DNA of 64,000 nt, taken from contig UCMT01000027.1 in assembly GCA_900473795.1 (NCBI GenBank), positions 62,001 to 126,000 of the forward strand, given 5' to 3'. This document shows, piece by piece, positions 8,475 through 17,635 of this stretch (positions are counted from its first letter, which is position 1; every line of letters starts with the position of its first letter). The DNA comes from Hyphomicrobiales bacterium (lineage in GTDB: Bacteria > Pseudomonadota > Alphaproteobacteria > Rhizobiales > Rhizobiaceae). The notes beneath the pieces are model-generated. The model had not been told where the DNA came from. It did not search any database and saw only the letters and a program-made list of their open reading frames with translations. Made by a program: the position numbers and the translations under genes.

Positions 8475-8960
8475 TTAAGGCTTTGCCGCGGATATCTGCC
8501 GGCTTTCGACGATGTCGCCCGGGGCGATGCCGAGACGGCTGACGGTGCCGGCATTCAATTCGAGAACGAAAGCGACCGGGACGCGGGACGCGATGATGGA
8601 TTCGGACAGAGGCACGGCGTTTTCACGCACCGTCTTGACCTCGCCGTCCCTGGCGATGAACAACATGTCGAGCGGAAGATAAGTGTCCTTCATCCACATC
8701 ATCACCTGGCGCGTCTCGCCGAAATCGAACAGCATGCCACGGTCTCGTGGCATGTGACGTCGGTTCATCAATCCTTGCGCGCGCTGGGGACCATCCACTG
8801 CCAGTTCGACGGTGAACCTGTGCACCTTGCCGCCGGCAGTGATGATCTGCAGCGGTTCCGTCTCGAAGGTAAGCTCAGCTGCAGGGGCGCCAAACGGAAC
8901 CAGCCATAAAAAAAGCGCCACAAGGGCGCTTCCGGTACGGCGCGAGAAACGCGCCGGCAT
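8475..8960 (-). CDS. Exported DUF192 protein
   Basis: A 161-residue protein. Residues 1-28 form a signal peptide (RRTGSALVALFLWLV, cleavage likely after GAPAA). The rest is a DUF192 fold: MNRRHMPRDRGMLFDFGE and MWMKDTYLPLDMLFI are the family hallmarks, ending in RLGIAPGDIV. The function is unknown; members are small periplasmic beta proteins. Its start codon overlaps the cold-shock gene stop as TGATG, so translation is probably coupled. A terminator-like hairpin lies inside the signal-peptide codons (see the terminator entry). A long upstream extension in this frame is the shadow of the cold-shock gene. Confidence 0.88.
   Translation of the reverse strand: MPARFSRRTGSALVALFLWLVPFGAPAAELTFETEPLQIITAGGKVHRFTVELAVDGPQRAQGLMNRRHMPRDRGMLFDFGETRQVMMWMKDTYLPLDMLFIARDGEVKTVRENAVPLSESIIASRVPVAFVLELNAGTVSRLGIAPGDIVESRQISAAKP
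8908..8931 (-). terminator. Intrinsic-terminator-like hairpin inside the DUF192 coding region
   Basis: On the minus strand AAGCGCC and GGCGCTT form a 7-bp stem with a 5-base loop, followed directly by seven T residues. It begins about 29 bases after the cold-shock stop codon and covers roughly codons 10-18 of the DUF192 gene. It could end most cold-shock transcripts unless a ribosome translating DUF192 prevents folding. Confidence 0.6.
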
Positions 8961-9538
8961 CAGTGCGCCCGGCCGGTCGGCGCCGGGACGTCCGGATGGA
9001 TTTCGGCAGCCATCAGCCCCTTGTCGCCATCGCCGAAGCGAACCAGAACGGTTTGGCCGGGGCGCAGTTCGGTAAGGCCAAACCGACGGAGCGTTTCCAT
9101 ATGAATGAAGATGTCCTCGGTACCATCGCCCCGCGTCAGGAAACCGAAGCCCTTGGTGCGGTTGAACCACTTGACGAGCACCCGCTCCAGCCCGCTGGTC
9201 GGCGTCACCTGAACATGTGTCTTGACCGGCGGCAGTTGCGACGGATGGACCGCGGTCGACTGATCCATCGACAAGATACGGAAAGCCTGATAGCCGCGGT
9301 CGCGCTTTTGGATCAGCGCAACGACACGGGCGCCTTCGAGAACGGTCTGATAACCATCGCGGCGCAGGCAGGTGACGTGGACAAGCACGTCCTGCATACC
9401 ACTGTCGGGCACGATGAAACCGAACCCCTTGGCAACATCGAACCACTTGATCACACCGGTAATTTCGATCAGATCAAGCGCATCGTTGCCGATGTCCTCG
9501 TCCGGCGTGACGCCCTTCGCTGAAATCCTGTCCGCCAT
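8960..9538 (-). CDS. Cold-shock protein with two CSD domains
   Basis: A 192-residue cytoplasmic nucleic-acid-binding protein with two cold-shock domains. CSD1 spans about residues 27-92, with RNP1-like KGFGF at 37-41 and RNP2-like DVLVHV at 50-55. CSD2 spans about 119-182, with KGFGF at 129-133 and DIFIHM at 142-147. The two are joined by a proline-containing linker. It is about twice the length of a CspA protein; this tandem form is common in alphaproteobacteria. Expected roles are RNA or single-stranded DNA binding and RNA chaperoning. It overlaps the downstream DUF192 gene by one base. Confidence 0.93.
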   Translation of the reverse strand: MADRISAKGVTPDEDIGNDALDLIEITGVIKWFDVAKGFGFIVPDSGMQDVLVHVTCLRRDGYQTVLEGARVVALIQKRDRGYQAFRILSMDQSTAVHPSQLPPVKTHVQVTPTSGLERVLVKWFNRTKGFGFLTRGDGTEDIFIHMETLRRFGLTELRPGQTVLVRFGDGDKGLMAAEIHPDVPAPTGRAH

Positions 9539-9734
9539 TGTCCGCCAGCCCCTCGTTTACGCGTCACACTCATTACGGTTAACTGATTCTTGACGGTCAG
9601 AATAACATCGTCCCGCCGCAATTATGCAAGCCCTCGGATGAAATTTGCCGTCGATCAAGGCTATCTCCCAAGCCTTGCCTCTGGCTGACTTGCGGCTAAA
9701 TATACCTCATCTTCAGCAAAACAGGGATATTACA

Positions 9735-10175
9735 ATGCGTTATCTGCACACGATGGTTCGCGTCAAAGATCTGGACGCGGCGCTTCACTTTTATGGCACG
9801 CTTTTCGGCCTTGTGGAAATCCGCCGCTACGAGAACGAGAAGGGCCGTTTCACCCTGGTTTTCCTTGCAGCTCCCGGCGATCTCGACCATGCGAAAGCGG
9901 AATTGTCCCCTTGCCTGGAGCTCACCTATAACTGGGATACCGAGGACTATACCGGCGGCCGCAACTTTGGTCATCTGGCCTACGAGGTCGATGATATCTA
10001 CGCGACGTGCCGGCATTTGATGGATAACGGTGTCACCATCAACCGCCCGCCGCGCGACGGGCACATGGCCTTCGTTCGTTCGCCGGATGGCATATCGATC
10101 GAAATCCTGCAGAAGGGCGAAAACCTGCCGCCGCAGGAGCCGTGGCTGTCGATGGGCAATACCGGCGCCTGGTAA
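9735..10175 (+). CDS. gloA: Lactoylglutathione lyase (glyoxalase I)
   Basis: A 146-residue metalloenzyme that isomerises the methylglyoxal-glutathione hemithioacetal to S-lactoylglutathione. The expected metal ligands are visible: His5 in [10 protein letters not shown], Glu62 in CLELTYNW, His80 in [11 protein letters not shown] and Glu123 in GISIEILQ. The start at 9735 was chosen because the family begins MRYLHTMxRV and an AGGGA lies just upstream; the open frame runs 30 codons further 5' without family similarity. It is a single gene and the length matches the family (about 135-146 residues). Confidence 0.95.
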   Translation: MRYLHTMVRVKDLDAALHFYGTLFGLVEIRRYENEKGRFTLVFLAAPGDLDHAKAELSPCLELTYNWDTEDYTGGRNFGHLAYEVDDIYATCRHLMDNGVTINRPPRDGHMAFVRSPDGISIEILQKGENLPPQEPWLSMGNTGAW

Positions 10176-10527
10176 GCCCCGCACAATGAGACCAGGCGAT
10201 AACCCGACCGAAAGATGGAAATCGCCTGGTTCATTGCGGAACGGCTCAACCACCGCCTTGGTGGAAGTCTCCCGACAGAACCGCGTGACAACCATCGCCT
10301 GCGTCAGCGCAGGTTTACAAACAACGACGCGTTCACTACTGTGCGCGCGAACGTTAAGGGGATCAGGATGTGAGTCGCCTCTTAAGGTCGACGCCATCCT
10401 GCTCCGGTTGAACCGGTCAAACCGCAAGAGCGGTGCGTATGCCCCAGACAGGTATCGCGCCACGGTGCGCTGTTTGTGCCTTCGAAATGATCGGCCATGA
10501 CGGCAACGATATGTCGCCCGGCCCGCA
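10176..10527. other. Intergenic stretch between gloA and the lipoprotein gene
   Basis: About 350 bp. It presumably holds the promoter of the downstream lipoprotein gene. I see no convincing gene, and no terminator that meets the stem plus T-tract pattern. Confidence 0.4.
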
Positions 10528-11928
10528 TTGAGTGGGGATCCAACGTTGCGTCATGTTCTGCAAAAGGCGGCGACGATTCGCAGTTTCGGCTGCGCTCTCG
10601 CCCTGACCGTTTCGGCAATGGCCCTTTCCGGTTGCGTCTCTGCTGCCAAGGAAACGGCGGACGCGCCCTCTGTGGCTGAAGAGACGGTTGCCGAAACTGC
10701 ATCGGCGGATGCGGCGCAGTCAGTGCCCGGGACGTACCAGGACCAACAGGTGGCGGCCGTTGGCGCCGGCGCACAGCAACAGGCCGGGAACCCAGTCGAC
10801 GCCAACGCGATGGTTGCGGCCGGGACCAACAGCCAGCCGGCATCGCTGACGATGCAAAGCACTGGCGTCAAGGCAACCTCCAGCAGCATCTTTGCGGTCC
10901 AGACGCCGAATGCGATTCCTGTTCAGGTGCAGAATGCCGATAGGGGAACAGGCAATGCACCGTTGCCTGTTGGGCAACAAACCGGCGTCAACCCAACCAC
11001 AAACAGCCTTTTCAACGGTGGCCAGCCCGCGACCAATCCGGCTGCCCTGCCGCTTGAAGGCGCCAGCAATGCCGAGGGTGCGGTTCCCGCCGCGCAGCAG
11101 GTGGCAAGCGCCGAACCGGGCGCGGACGGTGCCGCTCTTCCTGTCGCGGTACCGATTCCGTCGACCGCCAATGCCATGCGTGACGGCGACGTCACACCGC
11201 AGCCAGTGGCGACGCAAGCGGTGTCTGCAAACCAGACCGCAGTTGCCACCGCGCTTCCTCGATCCGGCAACGCGCAAGATGATGGCGACGAGCAGGATGC
11301 AACGCAGAAGCCGCTGACGTTCGCCGCACTCTTTGCTGCCAAGCGCAAGACCAAGGGACAATTCAACAGTGATCGTTTCGCCAAAACACCGGCGAAGAAG
11401 ACGCTCGTCGCCGCCAACATGCCGCAGCGGCAAATTGCAGCGCTCGGCTTCACTGCCTTGCCGGGCGTCCAGACCACCTCAATGTTCGCGACCGTGGACG
11501 ATTCCCAGCCCGGCCATGACGACGAAAGTGCCGCGGTCGAAGTGGCCGCCCTGCCCGGCTTAGCGCGGCTGGCGCCCAACGGCCTCTGGCTGCAGACCGA
11601 GAAAGTGGAGACCGGCTGTTTCCAGCCGGAACTGCTACAGCTCCTGAAGGTCGTCGAGACCCATTATGGCCGCAAGGTCATGGTGACGTCAGGCCTGCGG
11701 GATCTCAAACACAACATTCGGGCCGGCGGCCGTCGGTATTCCCTTCACACGACCTGCCAAGCGGCCGACATCCAGGTGCCCGGCGTCAGCAAGTGGGATC
11801 TTGCCGAATATCTGCGCACCATTCCCGGACGCGGCGGCGTCGGAACCTATTGCCACACGGAATCCGTTCATATCGATACCGGTGATGTCCGGGACTGGAA
11901 CTGGCGCTGCCGCCGTCGACAAATTTGA
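10528..11928 (+). CDS. Peptidase M15-like (DUF882/YcbK) lipoprotein
   Basis: A 466-residue secreted lipoprotein. A signal sequence ends in a lipobox around ALSGCVSA (Cys near residue 36). A long low-complexity Ala/Gln/Pro/Thr-rich region follows (about 40-330), then a C-terminal M15-type peptidase fold. The zinc-ligand pattern is present: His407 and Asp414 in SLHTTCQAADIQV and His448 in ESVHIDTG. It probably trims or binds peptidoglycan in the periplasm. The start is uncertain: TTG at 10528 is the longest choice and TTG at 10546 is also possible. It stands alone before the tRNA-Glu pair. Confidence 0.78.
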   Translation: MSGDPTLRHVLQKAATIRSFGCALALTVSAMALSGCVSAAKETADAPSVAEETVAETASADAAQSVPGTYQDQQVAAVGAGAQQQAGNPVDANAMVAAGTNSQPASLTMQSTGVKATSSSIFAVQTPNAIPVQVQNADRGTGNAPLPVGQQTGVNPTTNSLFNGGQPATNPAALPLEGASNAEGAVPAAQQVASAEPGADGAALPVAVPIPSTANAMRDGDVTPQPVATQAVSANQTAVATALPRSGNAQDDGDEQDATQKPLTFAALFAAKRKTKGQFNSDRFAKTPAKKTLVAANMPQRQIAALGFTALPGVQTTSMFATVDDSQPGHDDESAAVEVAALPGLARLAPNGLWLQTEKVETGCFQPELLQLLKVVETHYGRKVMVTSGLRDLKHNIRAGGRRYSLHTTCQAADIQVPGVSKWDLAEYLRTIPGRGGVGTYCHTESVHIDTGDVRDWNWRCRRRQI

Positions 11929-12019
11929 AATCAAGTATTTGTTTTAATTTAATATTTCATCTTTTCCCCAGGAGGGCCGCCTTATCTGGACTTTTTTACA
12001 GGAAAATGAAAATTGCCGC

Positions 12020-12048
12020 TTGCGGTATTCAAAACCCCTGACTATAAG
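12020..12048 (+). promoter_or_regulatory. Promoter of the first tRNA-Glu
   Basis: TTGCGG (12020-12025), 17 bases and TATAAG (12043-12048), within a C-rich CTTG/CTATA context typical of rhizobial sigma70 promoters. It ends 17 bases before the tRNA. Confidence 0.65.
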
Positions 12049-12065
12049 ACGCCCACACAACTGAT

Positions 12066-12140
12066 GCGCCCTTCGTCTATCGGTTAGGACACCAGATTTT
12101 CATTCTGGGAAGAGGGGTTCGACTCCCCTAGGGCGTGCCA
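12066..12140 (+). tRNA. tRNA-Glu (anticodon TTC), copy 1
   Basis: A 75-nt cloverleaf with acceptor arms GCGCCCT and AGGGCGT (first pair G-U), anticodon loop TTTTCAT giving TTC, T arm AGGGG/CCCCT, discriminator G and encoded CCA. Its body is identical to copy 2 except at the discriminator. Confidence 0.98.
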
Positions 12141-12282
12141 TTTGTGAACCTCTCCCACAACATGGAAATTTTTGCAGTGCCGGCGAAAACAGTGCGCCGG
12201 TGAACGCTTTTGCACGACGGTAGCACTTCTTCTTTGCCGCTGTTTTTACTGCGAAAAAACTCAAAAAAATGCGATTTAGCAC

Positions 12283-12311
12283 TTGCAGCATTCCAAGTGT
12301 CTGACTATAAG
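12283..12311 (+). promoter_or_regulatory. Promoter of the second tRNA-Glu
   Basis: TTGCAG (12283-12288), 17 bases and TATAAG (12306-12311). The leader from CTGACTATAAG to the tRNA repeats that of copy 1 with one mismatch, so the duplication included part of the promoter. Confidence 0.65.
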
Positions 12312-12328
12312 ACGCCCACACCACTGAT

Positions 12329-12403
12329 GCGCCCTTCGTCTATCGGTTAGGACACCAGATTTTCATTCTGGGAAGAGGGGTTCGACTCCCCTAGGGCGTA
12401 CCA
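12329..12403 (+). tRNA. tRNA-Glu (anticodon TTC), copy 2
   Basis: A 75-nt cloverleaf that repeats copy 1 263 bp downstream. The only difference in the mature body is the discriminator base, A here against G in copy 1. CCA is encoded. Confidence 0.97.
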
Positions 12404-12461
12404 TGGTTCCCCGATTTCCCACAGTATTGACGCAAATGTTCAGCACCGCGAGACGCTCGGA

Positions 12462-14264
12462 TCAGAGTGCTTTCGCAGCGTCGATCACGCGCAGCTGCAC
12501 GCGCCGCGTTCCCTGCCACAGGTCAGCCGAGATCGACGCCGCGACATGGATGGACGTGCCGCGGCTCGACAGCAGGAGATCACCAAGGGGGGTTTCAATT
12601 GCGCGGAAAGCAATTCCCTCGACGCGGGATCCGTCCTGCCCCTCGAGCGTGATCTTCACATGGTTGGCGCCGACCTGCCGCGAATCGCGCAAGCGGTGCG
12701 CTGGCAGGGCGAAGACCGGCTGCGGGTGGCCTGCCCCGTAGGGGCCTGCCTGCTCCAGCTGGTCGATCAGCGCCAGATTGGCGCCGGCCGCCCCTAAGGC
12801 TCCATCGATCTTCAGCGTCTCGGCCGAGACGAGATCCTTGATGGCATTTTGCGCTTTTTCGTCGAAGAAATGCCGCAGCTTGCCGAGATTGGCGCGCTCG
12901 ACCGTCAAACCCGCTGCCATGGCGTGGCCGCCGCCTTTCGCCAGAAGGCCGGCATCGACAGCAGCACGGACGATTCGTCCGATATCGAAGCCACTGATCG
13001 AGCGGCCCGATCCAGTTCCCTTGCCGCTCGGATCGAAGGCGATGGCAAAGGCCGGGCGGCGGAATTTTTCCTTTAGCCGCGCCGCCAGCAAACCGACAAT
13101 GCCGGGATGCCAGTTTTCGCGTGCTGTGACGATGATGGACGCGGCGTCGCCGTTGCCATATTCCGCCAGCGCCTCCGCCTCCGCCTCGGCCAGCATGGCA
13201 ATTTCCATCGCCTGGCGCTCGCGGTTCAATTCATCGAGCCTTGCTGCGATCTGCTCTGCCACGGCTTCCTCGTCGAGCGTAAGCAGACGGCTACCAAGCG
13301 CCGCATCGCCGATACGCCCGCCGGCATTGATTCGCGGCCCGATCAGGAATCCGAAATGATAGGGCGTCACCGGCCCACCGAGGCCAGCCTTGCGAAAGAG
13401 TGCCGACAGTCCCGGATTCTGCATATGGCGGGCGGCGACAAGCCCCTTTACCACATAGGCCCTGTTCAACCCCTTGAGGGGCACGACGTCGCAGACGGTC
13501 GCCAGAGCGACAAGATCAAGCAGAGCGAGGAGATCGAACGAAGCAACCCGGCCGTCTCCGCTTTCTCGCAGTTGACGCACGGCATTGACGAGAACGAGGA
13601 AAACCACGCCGGCGGCGCAGAGATGGCCCTGCCCCGAAAGATCATCCTCACGATTCGGATTGACCAGCGCCACGCACGGCGGCAGTTGCGCCCCAACCTG
13701 GTGGTGATCGATCACGACAACATCGACGCCGCGCGTTTCGGCCGCAGCGAGCGATTCGTGACTGGTCGAACCGCAGTCGACCGTGACGATCAGGCGGGCA
13801 CCGTTGTCGATCAACTGGTTGATCGCAGCCGGATTGGGCCCGTAGCCCTCGAAAATACGGTCTGGAATGTAGATTTCGGCTTCCACGCCGAAATGGCGCA
13901 GGAAGCGGAACATCAGGGCGGATGATGCGGCTCCGTCGACATCGTAATCGCCGAAGACAGCCACTTTCTCACGCTTCCTGATGGCAGCGACGATGCGGGC
14001 GGCGGCCTTACTGCAGTCAGTCAGCGTGTCGGGATCGGGCATCAGCGACCGGATCGTCGGTTCAAGAAATGCGACGGCATCGTCCATCGTAACGCCACGG
14101 CCTGCCAGCACCCGGGCGATGAGATCGGAAAAACCATGGACCTGGCTGATGGCGAGCGCGCGGTTCTGGCCGGCCTGATCGAGCCGCGACACCCAGCGCT
14201 GCCCGCTCACCGAGCGCTCGACACCGAGAAAAGCCCGTTGGACCGGATCTACCAACTCGCTCAT
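12462..14264 (-). CDS. recJ: Single-stranded-DNA-specific exonuclease RecJ
   Basis: A 600-residue cytoplasmic 5'-3' exonuclease of recombination and mismatch repair. DHH-family motifs are intact: DYDVDG at 106-111, TVDCGS with Asp163, DHH at 186-188, then the DHHA1 domain with HPGIVGLLAARLKEKF and GGGHAMAAG. The C-terminal OB-like domain carries LEQAGPYGAGHPQPVF. The length matches typical RecJ (about 575-600). Transcribed on the same strand as hom, which lies 123 bp upstream, with a strong hairpin between them. Confidence 0.97.
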   Translation of the reverse strand: MSELVDPVQRAFLGVERSVSGQRWVSRLDQAGQNRALAISQVHGFSDLIARVLAGRGVTMDDAVAFLEPTIRSLMPDPDTLTDCSKAAARIVAAIRKREKVAVFGDYDVDGAASSALMFRFLRHFGVEAEIYIPDRIFEGYGPNPAAINQLIDNGARLIVTVDCGSTSHESLAAAETRGVDVVVIDHHQVGAQLPPCVALVNPNREDDLSGQGHLCAAGVVFLVLVNAVRQLRESGDGRVASFDLLALLDLVALATVCDVVPLKGLNRAYVVKGLVAARHMQNPGLSALFRKAGLGGPVTPYHFGFLIGPRINAGGRIGDAALGSRLLTLDEEAVAEQIAARLDELNRERQAMEIAMLAEAEAEALAEYGNGDAASIIVTARENWHPGIVGLLAARLKEKFRRPAFAIAFDPSGKGTGSGRSISGFDIGRIVRAAVDAGLLAKGGGHAMAAGLTVERANLGKLRHFFDEKAQNAIKDLVSAETLKIDGALGAAGANLALIDQLEQAGPYGAGHPQPVFALPAHRLRDSRQVGANHVKITLEGQDGSRVEGIAFRAIETPLGDLLLSSRGTSIHVAASISADLWQGTRRVQLRVIDAAKAL

Positions 14265-14330
14265 GATACCCCCATGATTTCGTGATCGTTCGTACCCGTG
14301 TTTTGCGCTGTCCGCAAACCGGAAACGACA

Positions 14331-14366
14331 GCGGCCCCATCCGGGTCAATATCCGGGTGGGGCCGC
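14331..14366. other. Stable hairpin between hom and recJ
   Basis: GCGGCCCCA (14331-14339) pairs perfectly with TGGGGCCGC (14358-14366) around an 18-base loop that holds two CCGGG copies. An A6 run sits on the hom side. In the direction of transcription the T-run comes before the stem, so it is not a standard terminator; it may still separate the hom and recJ messages. Confidence 0.45.
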
Positions 14367-14387
14367 AAAAAATGTCTCACAAGAGTA

Positions 14388-15710
14388 TCAGGCTGCCTTT
14401 GGACGTTCGATGCGGATCACCTGCGGATCACCGACGAGATAGCCTTCGCTCTTGATCGAAGCGACGGCCTTGCGCACCGATTGCTCGGTCGTCGCATGCG
14501 TGACGAGGATGATCGTCTGCGGTTCGCCGGTCTCGACCGGATGCTTCGAGTGCTGCACGATCGATTCGAGCGAGATGTGATTTTCCGCCATATGCGTGGC
14601 GATTTTCGCGAAAACACCAGTTCTATCGACGACTTTCAGGCGGATGAAGTAACCGCCCTCATGGCTCTGAATCTGCGCGCGCTTGTAGGTCAGCAGTGCC
14701 GTCACCGGACGGCCGAAGGCCGGCACATGCTGTGCGCCGGGGCGGCTCTTGGCGATGTCGGCGATATCGCCGAGCACGGCAGATGCCGTCGCATTGCCGC
14801 CGGCGCCGGGGCCGACCATCAGGAGTTCGCCGAGAATGTCGGATTCGATCGCCACGGCGTTGGTCACGCCATCGACCTGCGCGATCACCGAATCGAGCGG
14901 CACCATGGTCGGGTGCACCCGCTGCTCGATGCCGCTTTCGGTGCGCTGCGCAACCCCGAGCAACTTGATGCGGTAGCCGAGATCGGCGGCCGCGTGGATA
15001 TCGTCAATCGAGATATTGGTGATGCCTTCGAGATAGATGTCATCGGCCGCAATCGCCGTGCCATAGGCAAGACTGGTCAGAATGGCGAGCTTGTGCGCGG
15101 TGTCGTTACCCTCGATGTCAAAGGCCGGATCTGCTTCCGCATAGCCGAGACGCTGCGCTTCCTTCAGGCAGGCCTCGAAGGAGAGCCCCTCCTTCTCCAT
15201 CTTGGTGAGGATGTAGTTGCACGTGCCGTTCATGATGCCGTAGATGCGGGAAATGGTATTGCCGGTCAGCGATTCACGCAGAGCCTTGATGACCGGAATG
15301 CCACCAGCGACGGCCGCTTCATAGTTCAGAAGCGCGCCATGCTCCTCAGCAAGCCCCGCAAGCTCGATGCCGTGTGCGGCGAGCAGTGCCTTGTTGGCGG
15401 TAACGACATGAAGTCCCCGCGACAATGCTGCCTTGACGGCGGAATAGGCCGGCTCGCCGGCACCGCCCATCAGTTCGACGAAAACGTCGATATCTGCCGT
15501 CTGGGCGAGCGACAGTGCGTCGTCGTGCCATTGCATCGTGGAAAGGTCGACGCCGCGATCACGATTCCTGTCGCGCGCCGTGACGGCAGTGATCTCGATG
15601 GCCCGGCCGCATGTCGTCGCCAGCGCCTCATGACGCTCCTGGAGGATACGCACGAGCGAGGCGCCAACGGTACCCAAGCCCGCAATGCCGATTTTAAGGG
15701 CATCTGACAT
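14388..15710 (-). CDS. hom: Homoserine dehydrogenase
   Basis: A 440-residue NAD(P)-dependent enzyme that reduces aspartate semialdehyde to homoserine, the branch point to threonine and methionine. The Rossmann motif GLGTVG is at 11-16, TANKALLA follows in the nucleotide domain, and the catalytic domain has GIMNGTCNYILTKM and KLAILTSLAYG. An ACT regulatory domain covers about residues 355-430, so threonine feedback is likely. It is not fused to an aspartokinase. It lies 76 bp downstream of the alaC-like aminotransferase gene and is probably co-transcribed with it. Confidence 0.97.
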   Translation of the reverse strand: MSDALKIGIAGLGTVGASLVRILQERHEALATTCGRAIEITAVTARDRNRDRGVDLSTMQWHDDALSLAQTADIDVFVELMGGAGEPAYSAVKAALSRGLHVVTANKALLAAHGIELAGLAEEHGALLNYEAAVAGGIPVIKALRESLTGNTISRIYGIMNGTCNYILTKMEKEGLSFEACLKEAQRLGYAEADPAFDIEGNDTAHKLAILTSLAYGTAIAADDIYLEGITNISIDDIHAAADLGYRIKLLGVAQRTESGIEQRVHPTMVPLDSVIAQVDGVTNAVAIESDILGELLMVGPGAGGNATASAVLGDIADIAKSRPGAQHVPAFGRPVTALLTYKRAQIQSHEGGYFIRLKVVDRTGVFAKIATHMAENHISLESIVQHSKHPVETGEPQTIILVTHATTEQSVRKAVASIKSEGYLVGDPQVIRIERPKAA

Positions 15711-15786
15711 TCACTATTCCTAACATGTCGAGAACGCTCCGCCTCAAGCGGCGGAGCAGAGTTTTGAGGGAACCGGACCCGGCGCC

Positions 15787-17004
<1,218 letters not shown>

Positions 17005-17125
17005 CTTAAACCTCGTCTTGCGCGGTCTCCGTCGTTCGAATCATCCGTGCACGGAGAAACGCGCGGTGCAATCGGCCCACGCGGCCACGAAACGCTTTGC
17101 GTCCAAATCAGCGGAAACGCAAGCG

Positions 17126-17491
17126 CTAATTCTGTATCTGCTTCAGCGTGTCGGCGCCATGATTGGCAGCAAGCTGTTGAAGCTCCTTCAGGCGGCGCTG
17201 ATATTCCGCTTCGGAGATTTTGCCGGACGTGCGGGCCGAACTCAATGCCGTCAGCCGCGCTTCCTGGGCGGCGGCTTCCTCATTGCTCATCTGTGCGCTC
17301 GCCGCGGGGCGTTTGCCTTCGATCACCGGATAGACATCCGCCGGAACAGGCTTGGCCATGGTCGCAGAATAAGCGGACGGCTTTTCGTCAACCGTCGCTG
17401 AATTGCAGCCGGCGAGAACAAGCGCAAAACCAACCGCTCCATAGGCCGCTACCATCCGCACCATCTCTGCTTTTCCCGACTTCTTCATCAT
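17126..17491 (-). CDS. Small lipoprotein with SHOCT-like C-terminus
   Basis: A 121-residue lipoprotein. The N-terminal signal sequence ends in the lipobox LVLAGC with Cys29. The mature part is short, with a C-terminal helix around ARTSGKISEAEYQRRLKELQ that resembles the SHOCT motif, a short helical oligomerisation segment. The function is unknown. MM at the start gives two adjacent ATG candidates (17491 or 17488). A long upstream extension in this frame is the antisense shadow of phaC, so the start was placed at the signal peptide. It is divergent from phaC. Confidence 0.7.
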   Translation of the reverse strand: MMKKSGKAEMVRMVAAYGAVGFALVLAGCNSATVDEKPSAYSATMAKPVPADVYPVIEGKRPAASAQMSNEEAAAQEARLTALSSARTSGKISEAEYQRRLKELQQLAANHGADTLKQIQN

Positions 17492-17635
17492 GCCCCTGCC
17501 CGGCCTGTGCCGCTCGATCTTCGCCTGAAGTTTGCCGACTGCCAAAAGGCATGTCCAACATGCGCTGGCACTTGTAATCATTTTAAGGCAGAATGTAAAA
17601 AGACAAAACAAACAAACATCTGTGGAGGAAACGGG

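Noticed and set aside
12066-12403. tRNA-Glu pair as attachment sites of a mobile element
   Set aside because: The 188 bp between them hold no genes; a local duplication with its promoter explains the repeat.
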